Shown: in pieces, positions 28,948 to 38,223 of the stretch
How positions within the stretch are numbered: position 1 is the first letter of the stretch
Layout of the letters: each line of letters opens with the position of its first letter
Source of the DNA: Pseudomonas thermotolerans DSM 14292
GTDB taxonomy: Bacteria > Pseudomonadota > Gammaproteobacteria > Pseudomonadales > Pseudomonadaceae
Direction: 5' to 3'
NCBI RefSeq assembly: GCF_000364625.1
Contig: NZ_KB822613.1
Coordinates: 1-64,000 of the forward strand
DNA length: 64,000 nt
The notes under the pieces: generated by a model
What the model was told of the DNA's origin: nothing
Database searches by the model: none
Seen by the model: the letters and a program-made list of their open reading frames with translations, nothing else
Translations under genes and position numbers: made by a program

Positions 28948-30192
28948 TCACTCGTAGCGCAGGGCCTCGGCCGGCTGCACCTGTGCCGCGCGCCAGGATG
29001 GATAGAGGGTGGCCAGGAAGCTCAGGGTCAGGGCCGCCAGGCAGATCAGCAGCACGTCCAGGGCCTGCAGGTCGGACGGCAGGTTGCTGACGAAGTAGAC
29101 GTCCGAGCTGAAGATCTGCCGGCCGCTCAGGCGCTCCAGCCAGCCAACCAGCTCGCTGACGTTGAGCGCGGCGATCACCCCGAGCAGCGCGCCGACGCTG
29201 GTGCCGATCACCCCGATGATCGAGCCCTGGACCATGAAGGTGGCCATCACATGCCCCGGGGTGGCGCCCAGAGTACGCAGGATGGCAATGTCGGCACGCT
29301 TGTCGGAAACCACCATGATCAGCGTGGCGATGATGTTGAAGGCCGCCACCGCGACGATCAGCAGCAGCAACAGGCCGATCATGGTCTTCTCCATCTTCAT
29401 CGCGCTGAACAAGCTGCCCTGGGTCTGGGTCCAGTCGCTGGCCTTGTAGCCCTCGCCGAGCTGCGCGGCGACGGTCCTAGCCACCTCGGGGGCCTGGTAG
29501 AGGTCCTTGACCGCCAGGCGCACGCCCTGCACCTGGCCGGACGCCAGGCGCTGGATGCTGGCCGCGTCGGCGACGTGAATCAGCGCCAGGTTGCCGTCCA
29601 GCTCGGCCCCCACCTTGAACACCGCGACCACGCTCAGGCGCTGCATGCGCGGGGTGATGCCGCCGGGCACCGAGCTGGGCTCGGGGACGATCAGGGTCAG
29701 CTTGTCGCCGACGTTGACCCGGAAGCGTCGCGCGCTGATCTCGCCGAGCACCACGCCGAACTCGCCGGGCTTCAGGTCCTCCAGACGGCCCTGGACGATG
29801 TGCCGGCCGATGCTCGACACCCTCTCCTCCTCGGCCGGGTCTATGCCGTTGACCTGCACCGACTGCATGGCGCCACGGTAGGAGAGCATGCCGTCCAGCT
29901 CGGCGAAAGGCGCCGCGCCCAGCACCTGCGGGTGGCGCTCGGCCAGCGCGGCCACCGCCCGCCAGTCGTCCAGACCCTTGCCGTGACCGAGGGTGACGTG
30001 CGGCACGGTGCCGAGGATCCGCGAGCTCATTTCCTTCTGGAAGCCGTTCATCACCGAAAGCACCACGATCATCGCCAGCACGCCCAGGGCCAGGCCGATC
30101 ATCGAGGTCAGCGAGATGAACGAGATGTAGTGGTTGCGACGCTTGGCCCGCGTGTAGCGGCTGCCGATGAACAGGGGGATGGGCCGGAACAT
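28948..30192 (-). CDS. lolE: LolE-type permease of the lipoprotein-releasing ABC transporter
   Basis: The 414-aa inner-membrane protein has one N-terminal membrane segment ([20 protein letters not shown]), a large periplasmic domain and three C-terminal membrane segments with the MacB/FtsX-type core. It extracts mature lipoproteins from the inner membrane and hands them to LolA. It is a paralogue of the first gene of the operon (shared ends such as [20 protein letters not shown]), and I assign E by operon position only. Its ATG overlaps the lolD stop by one base. Confidence 0.9.
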   Translation of the reverse strand: MFRPIPLFIGSRYTRAKRRNHYISFISLTSMIGLALGVLAMIVVLSVMNGFQKEMSSRILGTVPHVTLGHGKGLDDWRAVAALAERHPQVLGAAPFAELDGMLSYRGAMQSVQVNGIDPAEEERVSSIGRHIVQGRLEDLKPGEFGVVLGEISARRFRVNVGDKLTLIVPEPSSVPGGITPRMQRLSVVAVFKVGAELDGNLALIHVADAASIQRLASGQVQGVRLAVKDLYQAPEVARTVAAQLGEGYKASDWTQTQGSLFSAMKMEKTMIGLLLLLIVAVAAFNIIATLIMVVSDKRADIAILRTLGATPGHVMATFMVQGSIIGVIGTSVGALLGVIAALNVSELVGWLERLSGRQIFSSDVYFVSNLPSDLQALDVLLICLAALTLSFLATLYPSWRAAQVQPAEALRYE

Positions 30193-30875
30193 CAGGCGGC
30201 CACCAGCTTGCCGTCCTCCAGGCGGAGGATGCGATCCATCTGCCGGGCCAGCTCGGGGTCGTGGGTGACCACCAGGAAGGCGGTATCCGAAGCGCTACTC
30301 AGCTCGCGCATCAGCTCCTGGATACCCTGCGCGGTGTGGTGGTCGAGGTTGCCGGTGGGCTCGTCGAGCAGCACCAGCCCGGGGCGGTTGACCAGTGCCC
30401 GGGCGATGGCCACGCGCTGGCGCTCGCCACCGGACAGCTCGGCCGGCTTGTGGTCCAGGCGGTGCTTGAGGCCGACCCGTTCGAGCAGTGCGGTGGCCCG
30501 CTGGCGCGCCTCGGGGATCGGCGTCCTGCCGATCAGCAGCGGCATGCAGACGTTCTCCAGGGCGGTGAACTCCGGCAGCAGGTGGTGGAACTGGTAAACG
30601 AAGCCGAGCTTCTCGTTGCGCAGCAGGCCGCGGGCCTTCTCGCTGAGCGCCGAGAGCTCCTGACCGGCCAGCCAGACGCTGCCGTGGGTCGGTGTGTCGA
30701 GGCCGCCGAGCATATTCAGCAATGTGCTCTTGCCCGAGCCGGAGCTGCCGACGATGGCCACCCGCTCGCCGGCATGCAGCTCCAGGTCGAGACCAGCCAG
30801 CACGGTCACCGATTGCGGGCCCTCGTCGTAGCTCTTGCCCAGGTTGCGGCAGCTGAGGACGACTTGCTTACTCAT
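30192..30875 (-). CDS. lolD: LolD, ATPase of the lipoprotein-releasing system
   Basis: The 227-aa ABC ATPase has Walker [13 protein letters not shown], the LolD-specific region around [16 protein letters not shown], signature [15 protein letters not shown] and Walker [13 protein letters not shown]. The start giving [16 protein letters not shown] is preferred and overlaps the lolC end by 8 bp. It powers the LolC/LolE permeases at the inner membrane; all three genes overlap, so they are translated from one mRNA. Confidence 0.95.
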   Translation of the reverse strand: MSKQVVLSCRNLGKSYDEGPQSVTVLAGLDLELHAGERVAIVGSSGSGKSTLLNMLGGLDTPTHGSVWLAGQELSALSEKARGLLRNEKLGFVYQFHHLLPEFTALENVCMPLLIGRTPIPEARQRATALLERVGLKHRLDHKPAELSGGERQRVAIARALVNRPGLVLLDEPTGNLDHHTAQGIQELMRELSSASDTAFLVVTHDPELARQMDRILRLEDGKLVAA

Positions 30876-32118
30876 AACGTAACGCCTCCGCGGGCTGGGT
30901 ACGCGCGGCACGCCAGGCCGGATAGAGAGTGGCGAGGAAACTGAGGATCAGTGCCGCAGCGCAGACCAGGATCACGTCCTCGCTCTGCACCTGCGACGGC
31001 AGGTAGTCGATGAAGTAGACGTCGGCATTCAGGAACTGGATGCCCAGCAGGCGCTCCAAGCCGGCGATCCAGTCGCTGACGTTGAGCGCGGCGAGAATGC
31101 CCAGCGCGCCGCCGAGCAGGGTGCCGACCACGCCGATCACCGTGCCCTGGACCATGAAGATGCGCATGATCTGCCCGGGCGTGGCGCCCAGGGTGCGCAG
31201 GATGGCGATGTCGCCCTTCTTGTCGGTGACCACCATGACCAGGGTGGAGATGATGTTGAAAGCCGCCACCGCGACGATCAGCAGCAGCAGTAGGCCGATC
31301 ATGGTCTTCTCCATGCGGATCGCCTGGTACAGGTTGCCGTGCGAGCGAGTCCAGTCGCGGGCGTAGAAGTCCTGGCCACCCAGACGCTGGGCCAGCTCCC
31401 AGGCGATGCGCGGGGCTTGGAACAGGTCGTCGAACTTCAGGCGCAGACCCTGCACCTGCCCGGGCTGCCAGCGCTGCAGGCGTGCCACGTCGTGGAGGTT
31501 GGCCAGCGCCACGTGACCATCGATCTCGCCTGCGCCGACGTGGAAGATCCCCGCCACGGTGAAACGCTTCAGGCGCGGGAAGATGCCCGCCGGAGTCACC
31601 GAGGCCTCGGGGGCGACGAAGGTAACCTTGTCGCCGACGCCGACCCCCAGCCTGGCCGCCGCGCGGTCGCCGAGGAGGATACGGAAGCCCCCCTCCTCCA
31701 GCGCCTCCAGGCCGCCCTCGCGGAAAAAGTCGCCGATGATCGACACCTTGGGCTCTTCCGCCGGGTCGACGGCGTTGATCAGCACCTTCTGCACCTGACC
31801 CTCGTTGGTCAGCAGGCCCTGGATCTGCGTGAAGGGCGCCACCGCCACCACCTGCGGCTGGCGGCGCACCTGGTCCGCCAACGCACGCCAGTCGCCGATG
31901 GGCGTGGGCGATTCCACGGTGGCGTGTGGCACCATGCCCAGCACCCGGGCGCGCATCTCGCGGTCGAAGCCGTTCATCACCGAGAGCACCAGGATCATCA
32001 CCAGCACGCCGAGGGCGAGGCCGATCATCGAGGTCAGGGAAATGAACGAAACGAAGTGACTGCGGCGCTTGGCGCGCGTGTAGCGGGCGCCGATGAAGAC
32101 GGACAGAGGTCTGAACAT
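30868..32118 (-). CDS. lolC: LolC-type permease of the lipoprotein-releasing ABC transporter
   Basis: The 416-aa protein has the same layout as lolE: an N-terminal membrane segment ([20 protein letters not shown]), a periplasmic domain and three C-terminal segments (e.g. [20 protein letters not shown]). The first gene of the lolCDE operon is assigned LolC by order; sequence alone does not settle C against E for me. It is divergent from the PilZ gene across 99 bp, which must hold both promoters. Confidence 0.9.
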   Translation of the reverse strand: MFRPLSVFIGARYTRAKRRSHFVSFISLTSMIGLALGVLVMILVLSVMNGFDREMRARVLGMVPHATVESPTPIGDWRALADQVRRQPQVVAVAPFTQIQGLLTNEGQVQKVLINAVDPAEEPKVSIIGDFFREGGLEALEEGGFRILLGDRAAARLGVGVGDKVTFVAPEASVTPAGIFPRLKRFTVAGIFHVGAGEIDGHVALANLHDVARLQRWQPGQVQGLRLKFDDLFQAPRIAWELAQRLGGQDFYARDWTRSHGNLYQAIRMEKTMIGLLLLLIVAVAAFNIISTLVMVVTDKKGDIAILRTLGATPGQIMRIFMVQGTVIGVVGTLLGGALGILAALNVSDWIAGLERLLGIQFLNADVYFIDYLPSQVQSEDVILVCAAALILSFLATLYPAWRAARTQPAEALRYE

Positions 32119-32217
32119 TGGGGAATTCGATTCGCCGGCGGAAAGAGGGAACGTCCTTGTGGCGGGGCCTGACGGCCGGCCCTAAACTCTGACCACCAAC
32201 GCAGTCATGGGTTCGCC

Positions 32218-32790
32218 ATGTCGATTGAAGACGTAGATGATCGCCGCGAATACTACCGCATCGAGGATAGGATCGCACTGCAATTCCGCGTGCTGGAGGA
32301 GGACGCGGCCAGGACCGGCGCAGCCCCGGACGGAGATGCGGCGCTGTTCGCGCTGCTCAGCGAACTGCATGCCCTGGACTACGAGTCCCAGCACCTGCTG
32401 CGGCATATCGGCGAGCGCGATCGCAAGCTGGCCGGCTACCTGAAGATCGTCAACAGGCGCATCGACCTGCTCGGCCAGGCCCTGGCCCAGCGCCTGCTCG
32501 GCGAGCTCGGGGAACCGCAGCCGGTGGTGCTCTCCGAAGGCGGGCTGAGCTTCTCCAGCGCGCAGCCGGTTGCCGTCGGCAGCCGCCTGGCCCTCAAGCT
32601 GGTGCTGATGCCCCAGGCCCTCGGCCTACAGCTGCGCGCCGTTGTGATCCATTGCCAGCCGCGGGACGACGGCGGCTATACCATCGGCACCGCCTTCGAG
32701 CATCTGAGCGACGCGCAGCGCCAGCTACTGGCCCGTCACATCCTGCAGAAACAGGCGCTGGAGCGTCGCCAGGCCCGTCAGCCATCCTGA
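32218..32790 (+). CDS. PilZ-domain protein with a divergent c-di-GMP motif
   Basis: The 190-aa cytosolic protein has the PilZ RxxxR motif at residues 14-18 (RIEDR), a helical insert of about 80 residues, and the second motif at 104-109 as VLSEGG where the usual form is (D/N)xSxxG. The first acidic or amide residue is thus Val. The arrangement, RxxxR far from SxxG, is that of a PilZ domain with an inserted helical region. Binding of c-di-GMP is uncertain. A small secreted protein and a phosphodiesterase gene follow closely, suggesting one operon. Confidence 0.85.
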   Translation: MSIEDVDDRREYYRIEDRIALQFRVLEEDAARTGAAPDGDAALFALLSELHALDYESQHLLRHIGERDRKLAGYLKIVNRRIDLLGQALAQRLLGELGEPQPVVLSEGGLSFSSAQPVAVGSRLALKLVLMPQALGLQLRAVVIHCQPRDDGGYTIGTAFEHLSDAQRQLLARHILQKQALERRQARQPS

Positions 32791-32805
32791 TCTGGAGCTT
32801 CGGCC

Positions 32806-33117
32806 ATGCCGCTGTCACGAATCCTGCTTCTGTTCATGCTGCTCGCCCCGACGTCCATCCGGGCGGATACCCTGACCATTCCCGTCGGCCAGCAGGGCCC
32901 GGCGAACACTCCCCTGCCGGCCCGCGGCGAAACCCAGCGCGCCGTGCTGGAGCGCTTCGGTCTCGCCGACGAGGAACACGCACCGGTCGGCCAGCCGCCG
33001 ATCACCCGCTGGGACTATCGGGATTTCAGCGTCTATTTCGAGAGCGGCCGGGTGATCGACAGCGTCATCCACCACCGGCCACGCCATCTTCCCGTACGTT
33101 CCGAGGAGTCCCAGTGA
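32806..33117 (+). CDS. Small secreted protein of unknown function
   Basis: The 103-aa product starts with a clear signal peptide (SRILLLFMLLAPTSIRA, cut probably after ADT or RA). The mature part holds a stretch RAVLERFGLADEEHAP followed by TRWDYRDFSVYFESGRVIDS, which recalls the short BamE/SmpA-type fold, but this is only a resemblance. It starts 15 bp after the PilZ gene and its TGA overlaps the GTG of the next gene, so it is translationally coupled to the glycerophosphodiesterase. It is probably periplasmic. Confidence 0.8.
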   Translation: MPLSRILLLFMLLAPTSIRADTLTIPVGQQGPANTPLPARGETQRAVLERFGLADEEHAPVGQPPITRWDYRDFSVYFESGRVIDSVIHHRPRHLPVRSEESQ

Positions 33118-33833
33118 CACTGATCTACGGCCATCGCGGCGCCAAGGGCGAAGCCCCGGAAAACACCCTGGCCAGTTTCCAGCAGTGCCTAAAGCACGAC
33201 GTTCGGCGCTGCGAGCTGGACCTGCACCTATCCCGCGACGGCGAGTTGATGGTGATCCACGACCCGACGCTGAAGCGCACCACCGGGCTGCGTGGCAAGG
33301 TCGCCGAGCACGCCGCCGCCGACCTGGTGCGCTACGACGCCCGCCAAGGCGGCCCCGGCTGGCCACACCCCTGCCCCATCCCGCGGCTCGCCGAGCTGTT
33401 CGAGAAGTGCCCCTTCGAGCACTGGCAGCTGGAAGTGAAGAGCGCCTCGCGGGACCGCGCGGCACGCACCGTGCTGGCGATCCGGGAACTGGTCAGCGAA
33501 TACGGGCTGGCCGACAGGGTCACCGTCACCTCCAGCTCGCGGGTGGTGCTGCGCGCCCTCGCCGAGCTGACCCCGCAGCTGGCCCGCGGCCTGGTGGCCG
33601 AGTACGCCTGGCTGGATCCCATCAAGGTGGCGCAGAACCACGGCTGCCACCTGCTGGCGCTGAACTGGACGCTGTGTACCCCGGAACGCCTGCTCAAGGC
33701 GCAGAGGCAGGGCCTGCACGTCTCGGTGTGGACGGTCAACGAACCGGCGCTGATGCGCCGGCTCGCCGACTTCGGGGTGGACAGCCTGATCACCGACTTC
33801 CCCGGTCTGGCGGTGCGCACCCTCAGGCAATGA
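33114..33833 (+). CDS. Glycerophosphodiester phosphodiesterase family protein
   Basis: The 239-aa GDPD barrel shows the catalytic HRGAKGEAPENTLASF and the metal/substrate residues in ELDLHLSRDGELMVIHD, then PCPIPRLAELFE, WQLEVKS and VWTVNEP near the end. No signal peptide is present, so it is of the cytosolic UgpQ type, cleaving glycerophosphodiesters to glycerol-3-phosphate. The GTG at 33114 is chosen: GAGGAG lies 6 bp upstream and it overlaps the previous stop (GTGA). Confidence 0.92.
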   Translation: MTLIYGHRGAKGEAPENTLASFQQCLKHDVRRCELDLHLSRDGELMVIHDPTLKRTTGLRGKVAEHAAADLVRYDARQGGPGWPHPCPIPRLAELFEKCPFEHWQLEVKSASRDRAARTVLAIRELVSEYGLADRVTVTSSSRVVLRALAELTPQLARGLVAEYAWLDPIKVAQNHGCHLLALNWTLCTPERLLKAQRQGLHVSVWTVNEPALMRRLADFGVDSLITDFPGLAVRTLRQ

Positions 33834-33846
33834 ACGGCACCCCGGC

Positions 33847-33870
33847 CGCCCCTCGCTGCCGAGGGGCGCA
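33847..33870. terminator. GC hairpin between the convergent GDPD gene and sthA
   Basis: CCCCTCG and CGAGGGG pair around a 4-nt loop just after the GDPD stop. There is no T run. The rest of the spacer to 33969 has no supported gene. Confidence 0.45.
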
Positions 33871-33969
33871 GGCCCGCCTGTCAGAAGCTCTCCCGGTTCG
33901 GCCAGCGCCAGCTACGGGAGTTGCCGAAGAAGTCCTCTCCGACCGGCTCAGGCCACCGGCCGGAGCCGC

Positions 33970-35364
33970 TCAAAAAAGCCGGTTGAGCCCGTCGAACGCC
34001 GCCACGCGGTACGCCTCGGCCATGGTCGGGTAATTGAAGGTAGTGTTGACGAAGTACTTGAGGGTATTCGCCTCGCCCTTCTGGTTCATGATCGCCTGGC
34101 CGATGTGGACGATCTCCGAGGCCTGGTAGCCGAAGCAGTGCACCCCCAGCACTTCCAGGGTCTCGCGGTGGAAGAGGATCTTCAGCATGCCCACCGGCTC
34201 GCTGGAGATCTGCGCGCGGGCCATACCCTTGAAGAACGCCTTGCCTACCTCGTAGGGGATCTTCGCGCGGGTCAGCTCCTGCTCGGTCTTACCGATCGAG
34301 CTGATCTCCGGAATGGTGTAGATGCCGGTCGGCACGTCATCGATGAAGCGCCAGCTGTCGTGCTCGGCGATGTTGCCGGCAGCCGAGCGGCCCTGATCGT
34401 AGGCGGCGCTGGCCAGGCTCGGCCAGCCGATCACGTCGCCGGCGGCGTAGATGTTCGGCACCGAGGTGCGGTAGTGCTGGTCCACCTCGATCTGCCCGCG
34501 GCTGTTGACCTCGATGCCGATGTTCTCCAGCCCCAGCTGGTCGGTGTTGCCGGTACGCCCGTTGCACCACAGCAGGGCATCGGCCTTGATCTTCTTGCCG
34601 GACTTCAGGTGCAGGATCACCCCGTTGTCGAGCCCCTCGATGCGCTCGTACTCCTCGTTGTGGCGGATCAGCACGTTCTGGTTGCGCAGGTGGTAGCTAA
34701 GCGCGTCGGAGATCTCACTGTCGAGGAAGCTGAGCAACTGGTCGCGGTTGTTGATCAGGTCCACCAGCACGCCCAGGCCGCTGAAGATCGAGGCGTATTC
34801 GCTGCCGATCACCCCGGCGCCGTAGATGATCAACCGGCGCGGCGTGTGGGTCAGGCTGAGGATGGTGTCGCTGTCGTAGACGCGCGGGTGGTTGAAGTCC
34901 ACGTCGGCCGGGCGGTAGGGGCGCGAGCCGGTGGCGATGATCACCTGCTTGGCCACCAGCTTCTCCACCGCGCCGTTGTTGCAGACCACCTCGATGGTGT
35001 GTTCGTCAGCGAAGCTGGCGGTACCGAAGAACACGTCGATGCGGTTATGGGCATAGTAGCCGGTGCGCGAGGCGACCTGCTTGGCGATCACCTTCTCGGC
35101 GCTCTTCAGAACGTCGGGGAAGGAGAACCAGCGCGGCTCGCCGATCTGGCGGAACAGCGGGTTGGTGTTGTACTGCATGATCTGCCGCACCGAGTGACGC
35201 AGCGCCTTGGACGGAATGGTGCCGAGGTGCGTGCAGTTGCCACCGACCTCGCGACGCTTGTCCACCACGGCCACCTTCAGGCCGCTCTTGGAGGCGTTCA
35301 TCGCCGCGCCTTCCCCGGCCGGTCCCGAGCCGAGCACCACCACATCGTAATTGTAGACAGCCAT
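33970..35364 (-). CDS. sthA: Soluble pyridine nucleotide transhydrogenase
   Basis: The 464-aa flavoprotein moves hydride between NADPH and NAD. The FAD-binding Rossmann motif is [18 protein letters not shown], the second nucleotide motif [17 protein letters not shown], and the C-terminal dimerisation domain ends [15 protein letters not shown]. The disulfide cysteine pair of related lipoamide dehydrogenases is replaced: [15 protein letters not shown] keeps only one, as is normal for Sth. The start giving MAVYNYDVV has AGGAG 5 bp upstream; a longer frame exists. A striking palindrome (35477-35503) lies upstream. Confidence 0.96.
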   Translation of the reverse strand: MAVYNYDVVVLGSGPAGEGAAMNASKSGLKVAVVDKRREVGGNCTHLGTIPSKALRHSVRQIMQYNTNPLFRQIGEPRWFSFPDVLKSAEKVIAKQVASRTGYYAHNRIDVFFGTASFADEHTIEVVCNNGAVEKLVAKQVIIATGSRPYRPADVDFNHPRVYDSDTILSLTHTPRRLIIYGAGVIGSEYASIFSGLGVLVDLINNRDQLLSFLDSEISDALSYHLRNQNVLIRHNEEYERIEGLDNGVILHLKSGKKIKADALLWCNGRTGNTDQLGLENIGIEVNSRGQIEVDQHYRTSVPNIYAAGDVIGWPSLASAAYDQGRSAAGNIAEHDSWRFIDDVPTGIYTIPEISSIGKTEQELTRAKIPYEVGKAFFKGMARAQISSEPVGMLKILFHRETLEVLGVHCFGYQASEIVHIGQAIMNQKGEANTLKYFVNTTFNYPTMAEAYRVAAFDGLNRLF

Positions 35365-35476
35365 GCTTACTCCTTCAGAACGGGCCACGGGCTCTGCCAT
35401 GGCATTGCCGCGGCTCCCGCCACGGCCAGTGATTTCGTTGCGCCTACCCGGCTCATCCAGCCAGCTTAGCCGGGGC

Positions 35477-35503
35477 ACCAAGCGCTGCACATTAGCGCTT
35501 GGT
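35477..35503. promoter_or_regulatory. 20-bp (10+10) palindrome between apbE and sthA
   Basis: ACCAAGCGCT (35477-35486) and AGCGCTTGGT (35494-35503) are perfect complements separated by GCACATT. It lies 113-139 bp upstream of the sthA ATG and 53-79 bp after the apbE stop, and has no T run. An operator for sthA, or an RNA hairpin ending apbE, are both possible. Confidence 0.55.
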
Positions 35504-35555
35504 CGTGGGGTAGGCGAGTTTTCTTGCCACTACAAGGCGTCGCCAGTGGCAGCGC

Positions 35556-36563
35556 TTAAGGGACGGCTCCCGCCTCCAGACGCTGGAAAGCCTCACTCGC
35601 CTCCGTGACGAAACCGTCCGCCCCCCGCCGCACGAACAGCGCGGCGATCCCCTGCTCCTCCGCGAAGGCCAGACCGCGTTGCGGCCCCAGCACCATCAGC
35701 AGGGTGGACAGGCCGTCGGCGACCAGCGCCGAGCGGTCCACCACGGTCACCGAGGCCAGATCGTGGGCCACGGGCGCGCCGCTGCGTGGGTCCAGGGTGT
35801 GGGAATAGCGCCTGCCGTCCACCTCGAAGTAGTTGCGGTAGTCCCCCGAGGTGGACAGTCCGTAGCCGTCCAGGGCCAGCACCCGCTGGGCCACGCGGCG
35901 ATCGTCGCGTGGCGCCTCGATGGCCACCCGCCAGGGCGAACCATCCGCCTTGCGGCCACGCACCTTGAGCTCGCCGGTGACGTCCAGCAGGTAGCTGTCC
36001 ACGCCCAGCGCCTCCAGCCGCGCGGCGATGCGCTCCACCGCATGACCGGCAGCGATGCTGTCGAAGTCCAGCTGCAGGGCGGTGGCCTTGCACAGGCGCT
36101 CGCCCTCGAGGCGCAGCTGGCGGTAGCCGATCTGCGTCCTGGCCGCAGCGATCTCCTGCGCCGACGGAACCCGCTCGCCCCGCGACTGCGGGCCGAAGCC
36201 CCACAGCTCGCGCAGCGGCTCGACGGTGAGGTCGAAAGCGCCCTCGCTGCGTTCGGCCAGTTCGGCGCCGAAGCGCACCAGCGCCCGCACCGTCGCCGGT
36301 GCCGCGGCACAGGCCCCGGCCGGCAGTTGATTGAAGCGCGACACCCAGGAGTCGCTGCGCCAGGTGGAGAACTGCGCGTCCACCTCGGCAAGGATCGCCT
36401 CCACCTCGGCCTTCAGCCGGGCCCGTTCGGGCACGCCGCCGCCGGCGAGGTACTTGAGCGAATAGCGACTCCCCATGGTCGGCCCGCCGAACTCCTCGAC
36501 CGGCCGGCCGCAGCCGGTCAGCACGAGGCCCAGCATCAGCAGTGCAAGCCAGGCGCGCGACAT
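35556..36563 (-). CDS. apbE: ApbE-type FAD:protein FMN transferase (lipoprotein)
   Basis: The 335-aa protein has a lipoprotein signal peptide (MLGLVLTGCG; lipobox LTGC) and the ApbE core: GPTMGSRYSLKY, DLTVEPLRELWGFGP, IAAGHAVERI, DVTGELKVRG and HTLDPRSGAP. It attaches FMN to threonine of targets such as NqrB, NqrC or RnfG in the periplasm. The ATG at 36563 has GAGGG upstream; an ATG 18 bp earlier is in frame. In P. aeruginosa the neighbouring genes are the nqr operon, which is absent here. Confidence 0.93.
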   Translation of the reverse strand: MSRAWLALLMLGLVLTGCGRPVEEFGGPTMGSRYSLKYLAGGGVPERARLKAEVEAILAEVDAQFSTWRSDSWVSRFNQLPAGACAAAPATVRALVRFGAELAERSEGAFDLTVEPLRELWGFGPQSRGERVPSAQEIAAARTQIGYRQLRLEGERLCKATALQLDFDSIAAGHAVERIAARLEALGVDSYLLDVTGELKVRGRKADGSPWRVAIEAPRDDRRVAQRVLALDGYGLSTSGDYRNYFEVDGRRYSHTLDPRSGAPVAHDLASVTVVDRSALVADGLSTLLMVLGPQRGLAFAEEQGIAALFVRRGADGFVTEASEAFQRLEAGAVP

Positions 36564-36585
36564 CTTCACCCTCTTCCACAATGCG

Positions 36586-36609
36586 AAACGGGAGCCGAAG
36601 CTCCCGTTT
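36586..36609 (-). terminator. Terminator of gap with UUCG tetraloop
   Basis: AAACGGGAGC and GCTCCCGTTT pair around CGAA, which reads TTCG in the minus-strand transcript, a very stable tetraloop. TTTCG follows. It separates gap from apbE. Confidence 0.75.
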
Positions 36610-36624
36610 GCAAGTGCACCGCGA

Positions 36625-38067
36625 TCAGCGCGGGAAGGCAGGCGGGTTGACCCCGGCCATCTCTTCCATCACGCGCACCACCTGGCAGCTGTAGCCGAAC
36701 TCGTTGTCGTACCAGACGTAGAGCACGACACGGTTGTCGTTGCAGATGGTCGCCTCGGCGTCCACCACGCCGGCGTAGCGGGAGCCAACGAAGTCGGTGG
36801 ATACCACTTCCTGGGACTGCACGAAGTCGATCTGCTTGTGCAGCTCGGAGTGCATGGCCATCTGGCGCAGGTACTCGTTGATCTCCTCGCGGCTGGTGGC
36901 CTTCTCCAGGTTCAGGTTGAGGATGGCCATGGACACGTTCGGAGTGGGCACGCGGATGGCGTTGCCGGTCAGCTTGCCCTTGAGCTCCGGCAGGGCCTTG
37001 GCCACGGCCTTGGCGGCACCGGTCTCGGTCAGCACCATGTTCAGCGGAGCGCTGCGGCCACGGCGGCTGCCCTTGTGGAAGTTGTCGATCAGGTTCTGGT
37101 CGTTGGTGTAGGAGTGAACGGTCTCGACGTGGCCGTTCTGGATGCCGAAGCGATCGTTGACCGCCTTGAGCACCGGCACGATGGCGTTGGTGGTGCAGGA
37201 CGCGGCGGAGATGATCTTGTCGTCCGGGGTGATGTCGCCGTGGTTGATACCGTGGACGATGTTCTTCAGCTCGCCCTTGCCCGGCGCGGTGAGGATCACA
37301 CGGGCGATGCCCGGGCACTTCAGGTGCTGACCGAGCCCCTCGGCGTCACGCCACTTGCCGGTATTGTCGACCAGCAGGGCGTTCTTGATGCCGTACTGGG
37401 TGTAATCGACGGAAGCCGGGTCGTTGGAGTAGATCACCTGGATCAGGTTGCCGTTGGCGATGATGGCGTTGTTTTCCTCGTCCACGGTGATGGTGCCTTC
37501 GAACGGGCCGTGCACCGAGTCACGGCGCAGCAGGCTGGCACGCTTGGAGAGGTCGTTCTCGGCGCCCTTGCGGACCACGATGGCACGCAGACGCAGGCCG
37601 TCACCGCCGCCGGTCTTCTCGATCAGGATACGCGCCAGCAGGCGACCGATGCGCCCGAAACCGTAGAGCACTACGTCGGTGCCTTCGCGTTTGACGCCGT
37701 TCTGCTTGCCGGTGACCTCGGCCAGCTCGTCCTTGACGAACTGCTCCAGGCTGCGGCCGTTGCCCTGGGCGTGGAACTTGGCAACCATCTTGCCCAAGTC
37801 GACGGAGGCGGCGCCCAGCTTGAGCTCGCTCATGGTCTTGAGAATGGCGTAGGAGTCGTGGACAGAGAGCTCGTCGCCCAGACGGTGGCGGGCGAAGCGG
37901 TGGGCTTTGAGGATGGCGATCACCGAGCGGTTGATCAGGCCACGGCCGTAGATCGAGGTCACCACGTTGTTGTTGCGGTAGAGCTGGCCAATCAACGGAA
38001 TCATCGCTTCCGCGAGGGCTTCACGATCGATCCACTCACCGAGACACTGGTCGGGCTTCTGGGTCAC
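36625..38067 (-). CDS. gap: Glyceraldehyde-3-phosphate dehydrogenase with N-terminal extension
   Basis: The 480-aa protein has the GAPDH core from about residue 125 (YGFGRIGRLLARIL), the catalytic Cys in SAASCTTNAIVPVLKA, and GSRRGRSAPLNMVLTETGAA and YDNEFGYSCQVVR near the end. About 120 extra residues precede the core (QLYRNNNVVTSIYGRGLINR), found in the long pseudomonad GAPDH. I chose the GTG at 38065-38067 because GGAAGG lies 8 bp upstream; an ATG 18 bp earlier lacks such a site. It probably serves gluconeogenesis. It is divergent from mfd. Confidence 0.9.
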   Translation of the reverse strand: MTQKPDQCLGEWIDREALAEAMIPLIGQLYRNNNVVTSIYGRGLINRSVIAILKAHRFARHRLGDELSVHDSYAILKTMSELKLGAASVDLGKMVAKFHAQGNGRSLEQFVKDELAEVTGKQNGVKREGTDVVLYGFGRIGRLLARILIEKTGGGDGLRLRAIVVRKGAENDLSKRASLLRRDSVHGPFEGTITVDEENNAIIANGNLIQVIYSNDPASVDYTQYGIKNALLVDNTGKWRDAEGLGQHLKCPGIARVILTAPGKGELKNIVHGINHGDITPDDKIISAASCTTNAIVPVLKAVNDRFGIQNGHVETVHSYTNDQNLIDNFHKGSRRGRSAPLNMVLTETGAAKAVAKALPELKGKLTGNAIRVPTPNVSMAILNLNLEKATSREEINEYLRQMAMHSELHKQIDFVQSQEVVSTDFVGSRYAGVVDAEATICNDNRVVLYVWYDNEFGYSCQVVRVMEEMAGVNPPAFPR

Positions 38068-38223
38068 GGGCAGTACCTTCCACATGTAGGAGCTGAAAAA
38101 AGGGGCTACATTATGCCGACGCGCCAATACGGCGGCAATCGCCACCAGCATCGAGACTGACAGCAGCTCCCCCGGATAGTTACAATCCGCCGGTCCTTTT
38201 TTCCGACCAGAGCCACGTCTGCC

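Noticed and set aside
35505-35560. T-rich stretch after the sthA palindrome as a terminator
   Set aside because: GTTTTCTTG is not adjacent to the stem in the orientation of either flanking gene.
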